Shown in pieces: positions 8,017-16,493 of a stretch of DNA of 64,000 bases; the first letter of the stretch is position 1; each line of letters begins with the position of its first letter. The stretch comes from Streptomyces eurythermus. Its GTDB lineage: Bacteria > Actinomycetota > Actinomycetes > Streptomycetales > Streptomycetaceae. The notes below the pieces were generated by a model. It was not told the DNA's origin, did no database searches, and saw only the letters and a list, made by a program, of their open reading frames with translations. Made by a program: the position numbers and the translations under genes. The DNA is taken from contig NZ_BMSK01000002.1 of NCBI RefSeq assembly GCF_014649115.1, forward strand, positions 1-64,000. The letters are read 5' to 3'.

Positions 8017-8457
8017 ATGGCGATTCAGCGGATGGACAACGTCGGCATCGTCGTCGAGGACATGGATGCCGCCATCGCGTTCTTCGTGGAACTCGGTATG
8101 GAGCTGGAGGGCAGGGCGGAGGTCCAGGGTCTCGTCGCCGACCAGTGCACCGGGCTCGACGGCGTCCACTGTGACATCGCGATGCTCCGGACCCCGGACG
8201 GTCACAGCCGGCTCGAGCTGGCGAAGTACCGCAGCCCCGTGGCGACCAGCGCCGGGCCGCGCAACAGACCGCACAACATTCTGGGCACGCACCGCGTCAT
8301 GTTCGCCGTCGACGACGTCGAGGACACCGTTGCCCGCCTGCGCACTCACGGCGCCGAGCTCGTCGGCGAGTTGGCACAGTACGAGGACAGCTACCGGCTC
8401 TGCTACATCCGCGGCCCCGAGGGCATCATCGTCGGACTGGCCGAGCAGCTCGGCTGA
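8017..8457 (+). CDS. VOC-superfamily (glyoxalase-like) protein
   Basis: A 146-residue protein with the paired beta-alpha-beta-beta-beta modules of the vicinal-oxygen-chelate superfamily. It starts MAIQRMDNVGIVVEDMDAAI. A first module metal-ligand region contains GVHCDIAMLRTPDGHSRLEL. The second module begins HRVMFAVDDVEDTVARL and ends YIRGPEGIIVGLAEQLG, where Glu is the usual last ligand. AAGGAG lies 8 nt before the ATG. The reaction is not determined; the family includes glyoxalases, dioxygenases, epimerases and antibiotic-binding proteins. Confidence 0.88.
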   Translation: MAIQRMDNVGIVVEDMDAAIAFFVELGMELEGRAEVQGLVADQCTGLDGVHCDIAMLRTPDGHSRLELAKYRSPVATSAGPRNRPHNILGTHRVMFAVDDVEDTVARLRTHGAELVGELAQYEDSYRLCYIRGPEGIIVGLAEQLG

Positions 8458-8460
8458 AGG

Positions 8461-8868
8461 GTGACGCGGCTGCCGGTCACCATGCGCATTCCCGGCCCCG
8501 ACCACGAGGAGGACGGCGGGCTGCGTGCCGTCACGGCTGCCGGCGGCCCGCACCGCTACCCGTTGCGCCCGCACGACACCTGCGGACCCGTCGTACGCTT
8601 CCAGCTGCCCGGGAAACTGTTCACCTTCCTGGACCCGCTGTGCGAGGCGGGCAACCTGCGAGTACTCCCCGCCGACGAGCACACGCCATGGAGCCGCCTG
8701 CTGCTCTCCGTGCTCGCCGGACGCCCGGCCCACGAGCGGCGCGCGAGACGACGGAAGACCTCACCCTGGGCCCGTACGAGATCCCGGATGATGGCGCACC
8801 CACGGGCCTGTCTCGGCCGCGCACCGACTCCGTACTCGTACGCGAAAGGACCGCCATTCGCTCGCTGA
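8461..8868 (+). CDS. Hypothetical protein, probably frameshifted near its end
   Basis: A GTG start lies 3 nt after the VOC gene stop. The frame to about 8740 shows very strong G/C third-position bias and protein-like sequence (GGPHRYPLRPHDTCGPVVRF, KLFTFLDPLCEAGNLRVLPA), so it is real coding DNA. After about 8745 the bias moves to another frame (TEDLTLGPYEIPDDG), while this frame turns into an Arg/Ser-rich tail. That is best explained by a frameshift or a remnant. I do not recognise the family. It may be co-transcribed with the VOC gene. Confidence 0.4.
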   Translation: MTRLPVTMRIPGPDHEEDGGLRAVTAAGGPHRYPLRPHDTCGPVVRFQLPGKLFTFLDPLCEAGNLRVLPADEHTPWSRLLLSVLAGRPAHERRARRRKTSPWARTRSRMMAHPRACLGRAPTPYSYAKGPPFAR

Positions 8869-8922
8869 ATGTACGTGATGCGTTCGATCTCTCCGGGATA
8901 GAGTGTGCCCCGGAGGTGCTCC

Positions 8923-11220
8923 ATGTCCGAGTTGTTCGACGCGGTCGACGCGCTGCTGGCGTCCCGCGCCTCGTTGCCGCCGCCAGAGGAGCGCAGGCGC
9001 CTGCGCAAGGCCCACGGCCTGACGATCGACGAGGTCGCCACCGCGCTGCGCGTGCGCCGGGCCACGGTCAGCGGATGGGAGGCGGGCAAGACCGAACCCC
9101 GCCCGCCGGAGCGCGACGCCTACGCGCGTCTCCTCGAAGGGCTCGCCAAGCTCTACCCGGTCCCGGTCCCGGCGACCGAGGAGCCGGAGGCACGGGCTGT
9201 GTCCCCAGGACGGCCGTCCCAGACCGTGGCGACGACTACTGCCGACCCCACGAGGACCGCCGACGCCACGGCCGCGGTCGAAGCCACGAGGACCGCCGGG
9301 ACCAGGACTACCGCCGAGGCCACGACTACCGCTGAGAGCCCTCAGGCCCGCTCCGCCGCCTCCGTCCCCGCCCCGGCCGCCGCGTCGCGCTCCGCGCGCG
9401 CCACCGGGCCGTCATCGGCAGCACGCCGCCCGGGCGGCGAGGGCGCGAAGAGGGCCGGCTCCGTCGGTGACCCGGCCGGCGGGACCGACGGGCGGTTCGA
9501 GAACGGGCCGCTCGCGGTCGTCGACGTCGACGACGACGGACAGGTCCTGGCGTACTGCACCGGAGGTCTGGTCCTGGACGTGCCCGCCAAGTCCCTGCCG
9601 GCCCTGGTGGAGTGGACGCTCACCGAGGGCAGGCTGGGGCAGCCGAGGCTGTCCGGGGCGGGCAAGGACGCCGACCCGCTGCTCGTGCTCACCGAGGCCG
9701 CGCTGGAACGCTACGGCCTGCCCGTCGCCCTCACCGACGAGGAGCGGCTCGCCGGCCGGCTCCCCGAGGGCCACAAGGCCGTCGGGCAACTGGCCCGCGC
9801 CGGCTGGCGGCTCACCCAGCGCGGGTTCGGGCCGTGGGCGCGGATCTACCGCCCCGCGCAGGGCTCGGACCGGCAGTGCGTGCAGCTGTGCGTCCCGTCC
9901 TGGCAGGCGCTCGACTCCCGGCACTGGGGGCACGCCGCACAGCTCCCGCCGGCGGACCTGGCGCGCGTACTGGGGGTGTACGCCTCCCGGGTGATGACCC
10001 CGCGCGGCTCCACCGCCGTGACCGGCCTGGAGCTGATGACCGCGCTGCACCCGCCGACCCGCGCCTCCCAGCCGGACGCGACGGGCGAGCGGCACTCCGA
10101 GCACAACCCCGGCAGCCTGGGCAAGGACCCGGTGGACCCGGCGCCGTGCGAGGTCCCCGACGGCCACCCGCTCCTGGCGGACCTGCCGCGCTTCCACGTC
10201 CGCGGCCCCGGCGAGAAGCTGTTCGAGGAGGCGTACGACTGGGCGCGGCCGATGACCGATGCCGAATGCACGGTCCGGTATCTGGTCGGCATCGACGTCA
10301 ACATGGCCTTCGCGGCGGGCGCCAACGGGCTGGTCGTCGGTCTCGGCGCGCCGACGCACGTCAAGCGGCCGGTGTTCGATCCCAAGCTGCCGGGGAGCTG
10401 GCTGGTGGACCTCTCCCACGTCGACCTGTCCCGGGTGAAGGTCGGGAAGGACAAGTGGGCGGACCTGGACGGCTCGCTGCTGCCCAGCCCGTTCACGCCG
10501 ACGGGCGAGCGGCCCGAGGGCCCGGCCTGGTACGCCACGCCGACGGTCGCGTACGCGGTGGAGCTGGGCTACGAGGTGCGGCCGCTCGAGGCGTACGTCC
10601 GCTACGACAACGGCCGCTATCTGGACGGCTGGTACAACCGGCTCCGCGATGCCTACCTGGCCACGATGGCCGATCTCGGCGTGCGCGCGGACATGGCGCC
10701 GGCCGACTTCCTGGCGGCGATGGACGGCTACAAGGAGCGGGACCCGGAGATGGCGATCGTCGTTTCGGCGATCAAGGCCACGGTCAAGGGCGGTATCGGC
10801 AAGCTGCGCGAGCGTCCGCGCGGGGAGGGCTGGCGGCCGGGCCGGCCGTGGCGGGCGCTGGCCAGGCCCACGTGGCGGCCGGACATCCGCGCGGCCGTCA
10901 TCTCCCGCACCCGGGTCAACCTGCACCGCAAGATCGTCAAGCACGCGGCGTTCACGGGACAGTACCCGGTGGCGGTCCTGTCCGACTGCGTCGTGTACGC
11001 GGCCGACGGCACCAGCCCGCTGGACTTCCTGCCCTACCGCGACGGCACGCCGCTGCCCGGTGGCTTCAAGCTCGGCGTCAACCCGGGACTGGTCAAGCAC
11101 GAGGGCACCCAGACCGTCCTGTGGGGCGAGGAGGTCCGGGAGCGGTTCGACGCCCCCGCGCTCAACCTCGCCCGGTACATCAAGGACGGCACCGTCACCG
11201 GCGCCGACAACGGGGAGTAG
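8923..11220 (+). CDS. tap: Telomere-associated protein Tap
   Basis: A 765-residue protein recognised as Streptomyces Tap. This protein binds the single-stranded 3' overhang of linear chromosome ends and recruits the terminal protein for end patching (established for tap/tpg). An N-terminal XRE-like helix-turn-helix is at about 20-65 (RKAHGLTIDEVATALRVRRA, then TVSGWEAGK). A low-complexity Thr/Ala linker spans about 95-180. The long conserved body contains LVGIDVNMAFAAGANGLVVG, KATVKGGIGKLRERP and YPVAVLSDCVVYAADG. The start at 8923 has GGAGG 6 nt upstream. The stop is 3 nt before tpg, the invariant tap-tpg arrangement. The length is similar to described Tap proteins (about 740); the extra length is in the linker. 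Confidence 0.93.
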   Translation: MSELFDAVDALLASRASLPPPEERRRLRKAHGLTIDEVATALRVRRATVSGWEAGKTEPRPPERDAYARLLEGLAKLYPVPVPATEEPEARAVSPGRPSQTVATTTADPTRTADATAAVEATRTAGTRTTAEATTTAESPQARSAASVPAPAAASRSARATGPSSAARRPGGEGAKRAGSVGDPAGGTDGRFENGPLAVVDVDDDGQVLAYCTGGLVLDVPAKSLPALVEWTLTEGRLGQPRLSGAGKDADPLLVLTEAALERYGLPVALTDEERLAGRLPEGHKAVGQLARAGWRLTQRGFGPWARIYRPAQGSDRQCVQLCVPSWQALDSRHWGHAAQLPPADLARVLGVYASRVMTPRGSTAVTGLELMTALHPPTRASQPDATGERHSEHNPGSLGKDPVDPAPCEVPDGHPLLADLPRFHVRGPGEKLFEEAYDWARPMTDAECTVRYLVGIDVNMAFAAGANGLVVGLGAPTHVKRPVFDPKLPGSWLVDLSHVDLSRVKVGKDKWADLDGSLLPSPFTPTGERPEGPAWYATPTVAYAVELGYEVRPLEAYVRYDNGRYLDGWYNRLRDAYLATMADLGVRADMAPADFLAAMDGYKERDPEMAIVVSAIKATVKGGIGKLRERPRGEGWRPGRPWRALARPTWRPDIRAAVISRTRVNLHRKIVKHAAFTGQYPVAVLSDCVVYAADGTSPLDFLPYRDGTPLPGGFKLGVNPGLVKHEGTQTVLWGEEVRERFDAPALNLARYIKDGTVTGADNGE

Positions 11221-11223
11221 GCG

Positions 11224-11781
11224 ATGACCTTGTTCGGGGACGGCCTGGAGGCCGCGGTGCAGAAGGCGTTCACCCGCCCGGCGCCCAAGAGCGCGCCCGC
11301 GCAGATGCGGTACCTGGTCAAGCAGCTCAAGGGCACCAAGGCGGTCGCCCGGCTGCTGGGCATCTCCCAGCGCACCGTCGAGCGGTATGTGAGGAACGAG
11401 ATCAGGAAGCCCCGTCCCGGTCTCGCCGAGCGCATGGACCGCGAGGTGAAGAAGCGGTGGCAGCCGCAGATCCGTGCCAGGGCCCGGCAGCGGGCGGCCA
11501 CCACCGGCGGCATCGTCATCGACACCCGCGCCCGGATCGGCTACACCGCGCCGATCGGCTCCACCGACGACGACCGCGTCCGGCACCTGACCGTGGCGCT
11601 GCCGCCGCGGCACGCCGCGCGCCTGTTCGGCGCCCAGGAGGCCGGCGCCGGCGACCGGGAGCTCCGGCGGATCACCGCCGAAGCGCTCAAGGAGGTGTAC
11701 TTCCAGGACGACGGCCGCCGCGCCGGACAGCTGGAGGAGGTCCGCTTCACCGACATCGAGCGCCTGGAGTTCGAGCTCTAG
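11224..11781 (+). CDS. tpg: Telomere terminal protein Tpg
   Basis: A 185-residue protein matching the usual Tpg length of about 184-185. Tpg becomes covalently attached to the 5' ends of linear Streptomyces replicons and primes fill-in of the telomere overhang (established). A helix-turn-helix lies at about 38-60 (TKAVARLLGISQRTVERYVR). A basic region spans about 75-92. The segment TRARIGYTAPIGSTDD ends at about 117. Thr114 in IGSTDD is at the position I recall being reported as the deoxynucleotidylated residue. The start has GGGGAG upstream, overlapping the tap stop region, so the two are co-translated. Confidence 0.93.
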   Translation: MTLFGDGLEAAVQKAFTRPAPKSAPAQMRYLVKQLKGTKAVARLLGISQRTVERYVRNEIRKPRPGLAERMDREVKKRWQPQIRARARQRAATTGGIVIDTRARIGYTAPIGSTDDDRVRHLTVALPPRHAARLFGAQEAGAGDRELRRITAEALKEVYFQDDGRRAGQLEEVRFTDIERLEFEL

Positions 11782-11788
11782 CGGCCGC

Positions 11789-11818
11789 CCCCGGCCATCC
11801 CGCGGGCCACGGCCGGGG
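11789..11818 (+). terminator. Terminator after tap-tpg
   Basis: CCCCGGCC (11789-11796) pairs with GGCCGGGG (11811-11818), 14-nt loop containing CCCGCGGG. It lies just past the tpg stop and between convergent genes, so it may also end the aldo/keto reductase transcript from the other side. Confidence 0.55.
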
Positions 11819-11922
11819 CACCCGCGCACGAGGGCAGCCCAGGCCCGCTCGTACGCCACCGGTTCCCCGCGCGGCAGCCGTGTTCGGGCGATCCTGGGCG
11901 TTCCGCCCGGCCGGCGGTTTCG

Positions 11923-12867
11923 TCAGGGCAGGGGGGCGTCACGCGCGGTGGTCCACAGTTCGTACCACTCCTCGTGCGTGAGGTCCGGTTCGCGGCGGGC
12001 CGCGTCCGCGCAGGCGCCGATGCGTTCGGGACGGGTGGTGCCGATGACGGGGGCGATGCCCGCCGGATGGCGTCGCAGCCACCACAGGAGGATGGTCTCC
12101 GGGGTGGTGTCCTTGCGCCGGGCGAGTTCCGCGACGAGCCGGCTCGCCCGCGTGTCCGCGCCCGAGGTGAGGCGGCCCCGGGCGAGCGGGCCCCACGCCT
12201 GGAGCCGGACCCCGTTGGCCGCGCACCACTCCAGCGTGCCGGGCGCGAAGCCGTTGCGGGTGGCGTCGGGCGTGTTGAACAGGACGCCCGCCTCCACCCA
12301 GTCCCGCCGGGCCAGGCTCATCTCGAGCTGGTTGACGACCAGCGGGAGGTCCGTACGGGCTTGCAGCGCGGCGATCTGCGGGCCGCTCATGTTGGACACG
12401 CCGAACTGCCGGACCAGTCCCTGGGCGTGCAGGGAGGCCAGTGCCGCGGCGATCTCCCCCGGATCGGTCAGCGGGTCGGGGCGGTGCAGGAGGAGGACGT
12501 CCAGTACGTCCGTGCGCAGCCGGGTCAGGCTCTCCTCGACCCGCCGGACCATGCCGGCGCCCCGCAGGTCGTAGAGCCCGGGCCGGTCGTCTTCGGGCAG
12601 CCGGATGCCGCACTTGGTCTGCACGACGATGCGCTGCCGCAGGCCGGGGCTGCGGGCCAGCACCTCGCCGAAGACGGCCTCCGCCTTGCCGTACTTGTAG
12701 ATGTCCGCGTGGTCGAAGGCCGTGATCCCGGCGGACAGCGCCGCCTCGATCGCTCTCTCGGCGTGCCGGATGTCGTCGGCGGTGTACGGCTCGGTGTCCC
12801 AGCCGCCGCCGAGTCCCATGCAGCCGTACAGCAGCTTGTGCGCGCGTATGTCGGTCCGTGCCGCCAT
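11923..12867 (-). CDS. Aldo/keto reductase, possible cyclitol-cluster tailoring enzyme
   Basis: A 314-residue NAD(P)H-dependent aldo/keto reductase with (beta/alpha)8 fold. Visible catalytic residues are Asp and Tyr in ITAFDHADIYKYGKAEAVFG, Lys in IVVQTKCGIRL and His in DVLLLHRPDPL. The cofactor-binding C-terminal region includes IAPVIGTTRPERI. It belongs to the YdhF/oxidoreductase branch. It lies 38 nt downstream of the GMC oxidoreductase gene on the same strand. Both sit at the far end of the acarbose-like operon, past a hairpin at 14464-14499. A role in reducing a cyclitol ketone is an inference from position only; it could also be unrelated to the cluster. Confidence 0.85.
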   Translation of the reverse strand: MAARTDIRAHKLLYGCMGLGGGWDTEPYTADDIRHAERAIEAALSAGITAFDHADIYKYGKAEAVFGEVLARSPGLRQRIVVQTKCGIRLPEDDRPGLYDLRGAGMVRRVEESLTRLRTDVLDVLLLHRPDPLTDPGEIAAALASLHAQGLVRQFGVSNMSGPQIAALQARTDLPLVVNQLEMSLARRDWVEAGVLFNTPDATRNGFAPGTLEWCAANGVRLQAWGPLARGRLTSGADTRASRLVAELARRKDTTPETILLWWLRRHPAGIAPVIGTTRPERIGACADAARREPDLTHEEWYELWTTARDAPLP

Positions 12868-12905
12868 GTCGGTCTCCGTGGTGGGTGCGTGCGGGGGAGG
12901 GGAGG

Positions 12906-14396
12906 TCAGGCGCGAAGGGTGTCGGCGAGCATCTCGGCGACGGCCAGGACCGGCAGCTGGGTGTTGGCGGCGGGCACCGTCGGCAGGATGGAGGCGTCGG
13001 CGACACGCAGCCCCGTGACACCGTGCACGGCGCCCTGCCCGTCGACCACGGACCGCGGATCGTCCGCCGGTCCCACGGCGCAGGTACCCACCGGGTGCCA
13101 GTAGGTGCCCACCCGGGCCCGGAGGCGGGAGCCGGGCAGCGTGTGGGCCGGTTCCGGGTCCGCGGCGCCCGCCAGGGGCCTCATGGCCGTGGCGAGTTCC
13201 TCGACCTTCCGCAGCCCCGACCGGACCACGGCGATGTCCCGGCCCTCCGGGTCGGACAGGAAGGCCGGAGCGATCTCGGGGGGTTCCACGGGGTCCGCCG
13301 AGCGCAGCCGGACGTGCCCGCGCGAGACCGGCTTCATCAGGAAGGCGGAGATGCCGGCCTCGTACCGCCCGGGCGGAAGCGAGCCGAACAGCGGCGGGCC
13401 GGCCGTGGGCAGGAGATGCAGGTCCCACGCCCCGTCCGGGCAGAACTCGCTGGCCGCCCGGATCAGCATCCGGCTGACGTACAGTTCCCCGGCCGCCTCC
13501 TTGGCCGCCAGCGCCCGGTTCAGGCCGTCCGTGGGGGACAGGGGCACGAAGACACCCGGCTGGTCGGACAGGTTGGCGCCGACACCGGGGAGGTCCGCCG
13601 CGCAGCGGATGCCGGTCCGCTCCAGGTGGGCGGCGGGGCCGATGCCGCTGCGCAGGAGCACGGCGGGGGAGCCGAAGGTGCCGGACGTCAGGACACACAG
13701 GTCGGCGGCCAGCGTCACCGGCTGCCCGTCCAGGACGACGTGTGCGCCGGTCACCCGGCCCGCGCGCAGGGACAGGCGGTCCACCAGGGCGCCGGCGAGG
13801 ATCGTCAGGTTCGGCCGCGACCGGGTCGCCGGGTCCAGGTAGGCGAAGGCGGCGTTCCAGCGCAGCCCGTCGACGGAGTTGAGCAGCGGCCGGCCGTGGC
13901 CGGGCCGTCCCACAGTGCCCATGTCCACCTCCGGGTAGCCGAGTTCGCGCGCCGCCGCCAGGGCGGCCGAGGCCCAGACGGACAGCTCGGAGTCCGGCAC
14001 GGTGCGCAGCCCCATGCGCTCCACGGCCCGCAGCCGGTACGGCTCCAGCGCGCCCGCCGACCACCGTTCACCGCCGGCGCGGGTCCACTCCGCGTGGTCG
14101 GCGTACGAACCCCAGGTGTTCCAGGCCCCGTTGACGCACGAGGAGCCGCCGAGGACGCGGGCCCGGATGCGGTAGAACTCGGTGTGCCGTTCCCACACGT
14201 CCTCGCGTGGCAGGGCACGGGAGTCCAGGATCTTCTCGGGCCAGCTCTCCTGCCGGGCGCCGTAGTCGGGGCCCGCCTCCACGAGACACACGGTGCGGCC
14301 GGGGTCCTCGCTCAGGCGTGCCGCCAGTACGCAGCCCGCCACTCCGCCGCCGAGGATGACGACGTCGTAGCCGGACGCGAGGGGCGGGATGTTCAT
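12906..14396 (-). CDS. GMC-family FAD oxidoreductase (possible cyclitol/sugar alcohol oxidase)
   Basis: A 496-residue glucose-methanol-choline oxidoreductase. The FAD-binding motif is near the N-terminus (YDVVILGGGVAGCVLAARL). The GMC signature is RVLGGSSCVNGAWNTWGSYA. A second signature has LTSGTFGSPAVLLRSGIGPA. The C-terminal catalytic His is in TYWHPVGTCAVG. The start at 14396 has GGAG 5 nt upstream. GMC enzymes oxidise alcohol groups. Acarbose clusters use a zinc-type cyclitol dehydrogenase (AcbL), so this flavoprotein is a candidate replacement if it belongs to the cluster (inference). It is separated from the operon by 121 nt with a hairpin. Confidence 0.87.
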   Translation of the reverse strand: MNIPPLASGYDVVILGGGVAGCVLAARLSEDPGRTVCLVEAGPDYGARQESWPEKILDSRALPREDVWERHTEFYRIRARVLGGSSCVNGAWNTWGSYADHAEWTRAGGERWSAGALEPYRLRAVERMGLRTVPDSELSVWASAALAAARELGYPEVDMGTVGRPGHGRPLLNSVDGLRWNAAFAYLDPATRSRPNLTILAGALVDRLSLRAGRVTGAHVVLDGQPVTLAADLCVLTSGTFGSPAVLLRSGIGPAAHLERTGIRCAADLPGVGANLSDQPGVFVPLSPTDGLNRALAAKEAAGELYVSRMLIRAASEFCPDGAWDLHLLPTAGPPLFGSLPPGRYEAGISAFLMKPVSRGHVRLRSADPVEPPEIAPAFLSDPEGRDIAVVRSGLRKVEELATAMRPLAGAADPEPAHTLPGSRLRARVGTYWHPVGTCAVGPADDPRSVVDGQGAVHGVTGLRVADASILPTVPAANTQLPVLAVAEMLADTLRA

Positions 14397-14463
14397 GGTC
14401 GCTCCGCTGAGAGATCGGGTGGGGGAGGGCAGGACGTACGGGCCACCGGGAGACGCGGACCGC

Positions 14464-14499
14464 CGTCCCGGGAGGAGTGGCATCACCGGGGCCGGGACG
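14464..14499 (-). terminator. Hairpin at the end of the long cluster operon
   Basis: CGTCCCGG (14464-14471) and CCGGGACG (14492-14499) can pair across a 20-nt loop, 19 nt past the stop of the RmlD-like gene. It may end or attenuate the long transcript before the GMC and AKR genes. Confidence 0.4.
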
Positions 14500-14517
14500 C
14501 CGCGGGTAAGGGGTTCC

Positions 14518-15456
14518 TCACGGGTACGGGATTCGGGCGGCCGGGGTTCCGGCGAACGCGGGTGCCAGCAGGCGCGCTCCCTCGCGCACCCCCCGGACGG
14601 TGATCCGTGCGGTGGCGGGCAGGGTCGCCAGCAGCTCACTGGTGAGGCACGCGTTCACCGGACGGGAGGCGTAGCGGGTCAGGGCCCGCGGTACCGGAGT
14701 CACCAGGCCCGCGGGTGCCCCCAGCTCCCCGGCGATGACGGTGGCCCACTCGGCACGGGTGAGCCGGTCGGGCCCGCCCAGGTGCAGCACGCGGGGCAGC
14801 GGATGCCCGGCGCGCAGCAGGGCCGCCGTCACGTCCGCCACGTCGTCCAGGAGCACCGGTGTCGTCCAGTGGTCGTCCGGGGCCTCGACGCGCTGTCCGC
14901 GGCGCAGCCGGTGGGCGCACGCGGCGAAGAAGTTCAGCCACTTGCCCGCGTCGGCCGGCTCGTGGCCGTAGACGAGGCTGACCCGCAGGGCCACCGCCCG
15001 GGCCGCCGTGGCGAGCAGCGCCCGCTCCGCCTCCGCCTTCGCCCGGCCGTAGGCGTTGGCCGGCGAGAGGGGGCTGCTCTCGGTGTTGTCCGCCGAGCCG
15101 CCGTCGAAGACGTTGTCGGTGGAGATCATCACGATCCGGGTGTCCGGCGCCAGGCCCGCGAAGGTCTCCGCGACGGTGACGTGCGCGGCCCGGGCCTCCT
15201 CCGGGTGGGCCTCGCACCAGGTGACGTCGGACGGGCCGTGCACCAGGACGATGCCCTGGGGACGCAGCCGGTCCAGCAACCGCCGGCAGGCCGTGGGGTC
15301 GGTGGCGTCGAGGGCCGTCCAGTGGGCCCCGTAGGCCGTGGGCGGCACCGGCGGAGGGCGGCGCGAGGTGAGCGTCACGGGCTGCTCCGCCGCCAGCCGC
15401 CGGGCGATCCCGGTGCCCACCAGGCCGCTGCCCACGACGAGGACCGGCCCGGTCAC
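14518..15456 (-). CDS. RmlD-like extended SDR (NAD(P)-dependent sugar/cyclitol reductase)
   Basis: A 312-residue extended short-chain dehydrogenase. The N-terminal cofactor motif is VLVVGSGLVGTGIARRLAA. The middle has IVMISTDNVFDGG, and the catalytic YxxxK is in NAYGRAKAEAERALL. A substrate domain carries VLHLGGPDRLTRAEW. The order of motifs is that of RmlD (dTDP-4-dehydrorhamnose reductase). Its GTG start overlaps the ROK kinase stop by 4 nt (GTGA), so it is the last member of the 14-gene coupled chain. Given that context it may do a redox step on the phosphorylated cyclitol, the job of AcbN in acarbose synthesis (inference). It could instead reduce the dTDP-4-keto sugar. Confidence 0.82.
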   Translation of the reverse strand: MTGPVLVVGSGLVGTGIARRLAAEQPVTLTSRRPPPVPPTAYGAHWTALDATDPTACRRLLDRLRPQGIVLVHGPSDVTWCEAHPEEARAAHVTVAETFAGLAPDTRIVMISTDNVFDGGSADNTESSPLSPANAYGRAKAEAERALLATAARAVALRVSLVYGHEPADAGKWLNFFAACAHRLRRGQRVEAPDDHWTTPVLLDDVADVTAALLRAGHPLPRVLHLGGPDRLTRAEWATVIAGELGAPAGLVTPVPRALTRYASRPVNACLTSELLATLPATARITVRGVREGARLLAPAFAGTPAARIPYP

Positions 15457-16493
15457 GACGCCCCCTGGGAGAACGGGGCCGGCATCCGGTCCGCCAGCAG
15501 CCGGCCCACGCCGATCAGTCCGTGGTCGTCGTCGGCGGCCCCGAGCGACACCATGGCGTCGATCTGCCCGGGACCGAGACCGAAACAGCCCAGCCGCACC
15601 AACTCGGCCACCAGCAGGCGCCGGTAGGGTTCACCGACCGCCAGGGCGAAGCCGCCCATCAGGATGTAGCGGCACACCCCGACCGACGCGAACACCCCGG
15701 AGACCGCCTGGGCCAGCGGGGTCAGGGTGCCGCGCAGCACCTCCGTGGTGAAGGGGTCGCCCGCGCGGACCGCCGCCGCGATCGCCCGGTTGTCGATGCG
15801 GTCGGCCCGGCCGCCGCAGGACGCCGCGAGCCGGGAGTCACGGAAAGCGGACCGCCGCGCGTGCGCGGCCCGGCGCGTCGCGGCCAGCACGCCCCGCCCG
15901 GAGGCGATGGCGCCGAGGTGGCCGCGGCCCCCGCAGTCGCACAGCGGCGCGTCGGGGGACGGGTCGCACACCCAGTGCCCCAGCTCGCCGCCGTGGCCGT
16001 CGGCGTCCAGCAGGACCTCGCCACCGCGGAACACCTTGTTGCCGATGCCGGAACTGATGGTGAGCAGGCAGAAGTCCCCGGGTTCGGTGGCGGCGTACCG
16101 CCAGGCCGCGGCGGTCAGGTCGTTGACGACGACGGCCGGCGTGCCGGTCCGCTCCGTCAGCAACTCGCCGAGCGGCAACGGATCCCCGCGCCGTCCCCAG
16201 ACGGTGGGCGCGGTGAGCACCAGACCGGCGGCCGTGATCGGGCCGGCGAAGGCCACCCCCAGCGCCCGCGGCGGCCGTCCGCCCGTGTGCGCGGCGACCT
16301 CGCGCACGATCTGGTCCACCACCCGCCGCTGGAGCACCGCCACCGGGGCGCCCGGGGCGCGGTGCATGCCGTCGACGGGCACCCGGCGCACCCGGTGCAC
16401 GGCCCCGGTCGCGGGGTCGTAGCCGCCCACCCGCAGCGTGGTGCCGCCCACGTCGACCACGGTGAACATCTCGTCAGCCGGCCCGCCGCTCAT
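15453..16493 (-). CDS. acbM: ROK-family kinase, AcbM-like C7-cyclitol 7-kinase
   Basis: A 346-residue ROK kinase. The phosphate-binding motif is FTVVDVGGTTLRVGGYDP near residue 10. The sugar site contains VVVNDLTAAAWRYA (Asp base). A zinc/ROK motif is LCDCGGRGHLGAIASG, preceded by HGGELGHWV. In acarbose biosynthesis AcbM, a kinase of this kind and size, phosphorylates 2-epi-5-epi-valiolone at O-7 (established). Its position one gene from the sedoheptulose-7-phosphate cyclase supports the same role. Start ATG overlaps the cupin stop (ATGA) and its stop overlaps the SDR start (GTGA). Substrate identity is inferred from context. Confidence 0.82.
   Translation of the reverse strand: MSGGPADEMFTVVDVGGTTLRVGGYDPATGAVHRVRRVPVDGMHRAPGAPVAVLQRRVVDQIVREVAAHTGGRPPRALGVAFAGPITAAGLVLTAPTVWGRRGDPLPLGELLTERTGTPAVVVNDLTAAAWRYAATEPGDFCLLTISSGIGNKVFRGGEVLLDADGHGGELGHWVCDPSPDAPLCDCGGRGHLGAIASGRGVLAATRRAAHARRSAFRDSRLAASCGGRADRIDNRAIAAAVRAGDPFTTEVLRGTLTPLAQAVSGVFASVGVCRYILMGGFALAVGEPYRRLLVAELVRLGCFGLGPGQIDAMVSLGAADDDHGLIGVGRLLADRMPAPFSQGAS

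Noticed and set aside
8869..8922. Telomere or replication origin next to tap
   Set aside because: No clustered inverted repeats like Streptomyces telomeres and no iterons; it looks like an ordinary promoter region.
9412..11859. Very long open frame on the minus strand opposite tap-tpg
   Set aside because: Arg/Gly/Pro-rich translation without domains; it is the mirror of the strongly biased tap and tpg codons.
14389..15627. Plus-strand frame across the GMC-SDR junction
   Set aside because: Shadow of the coupled minus-strand genes; no protein-like features.
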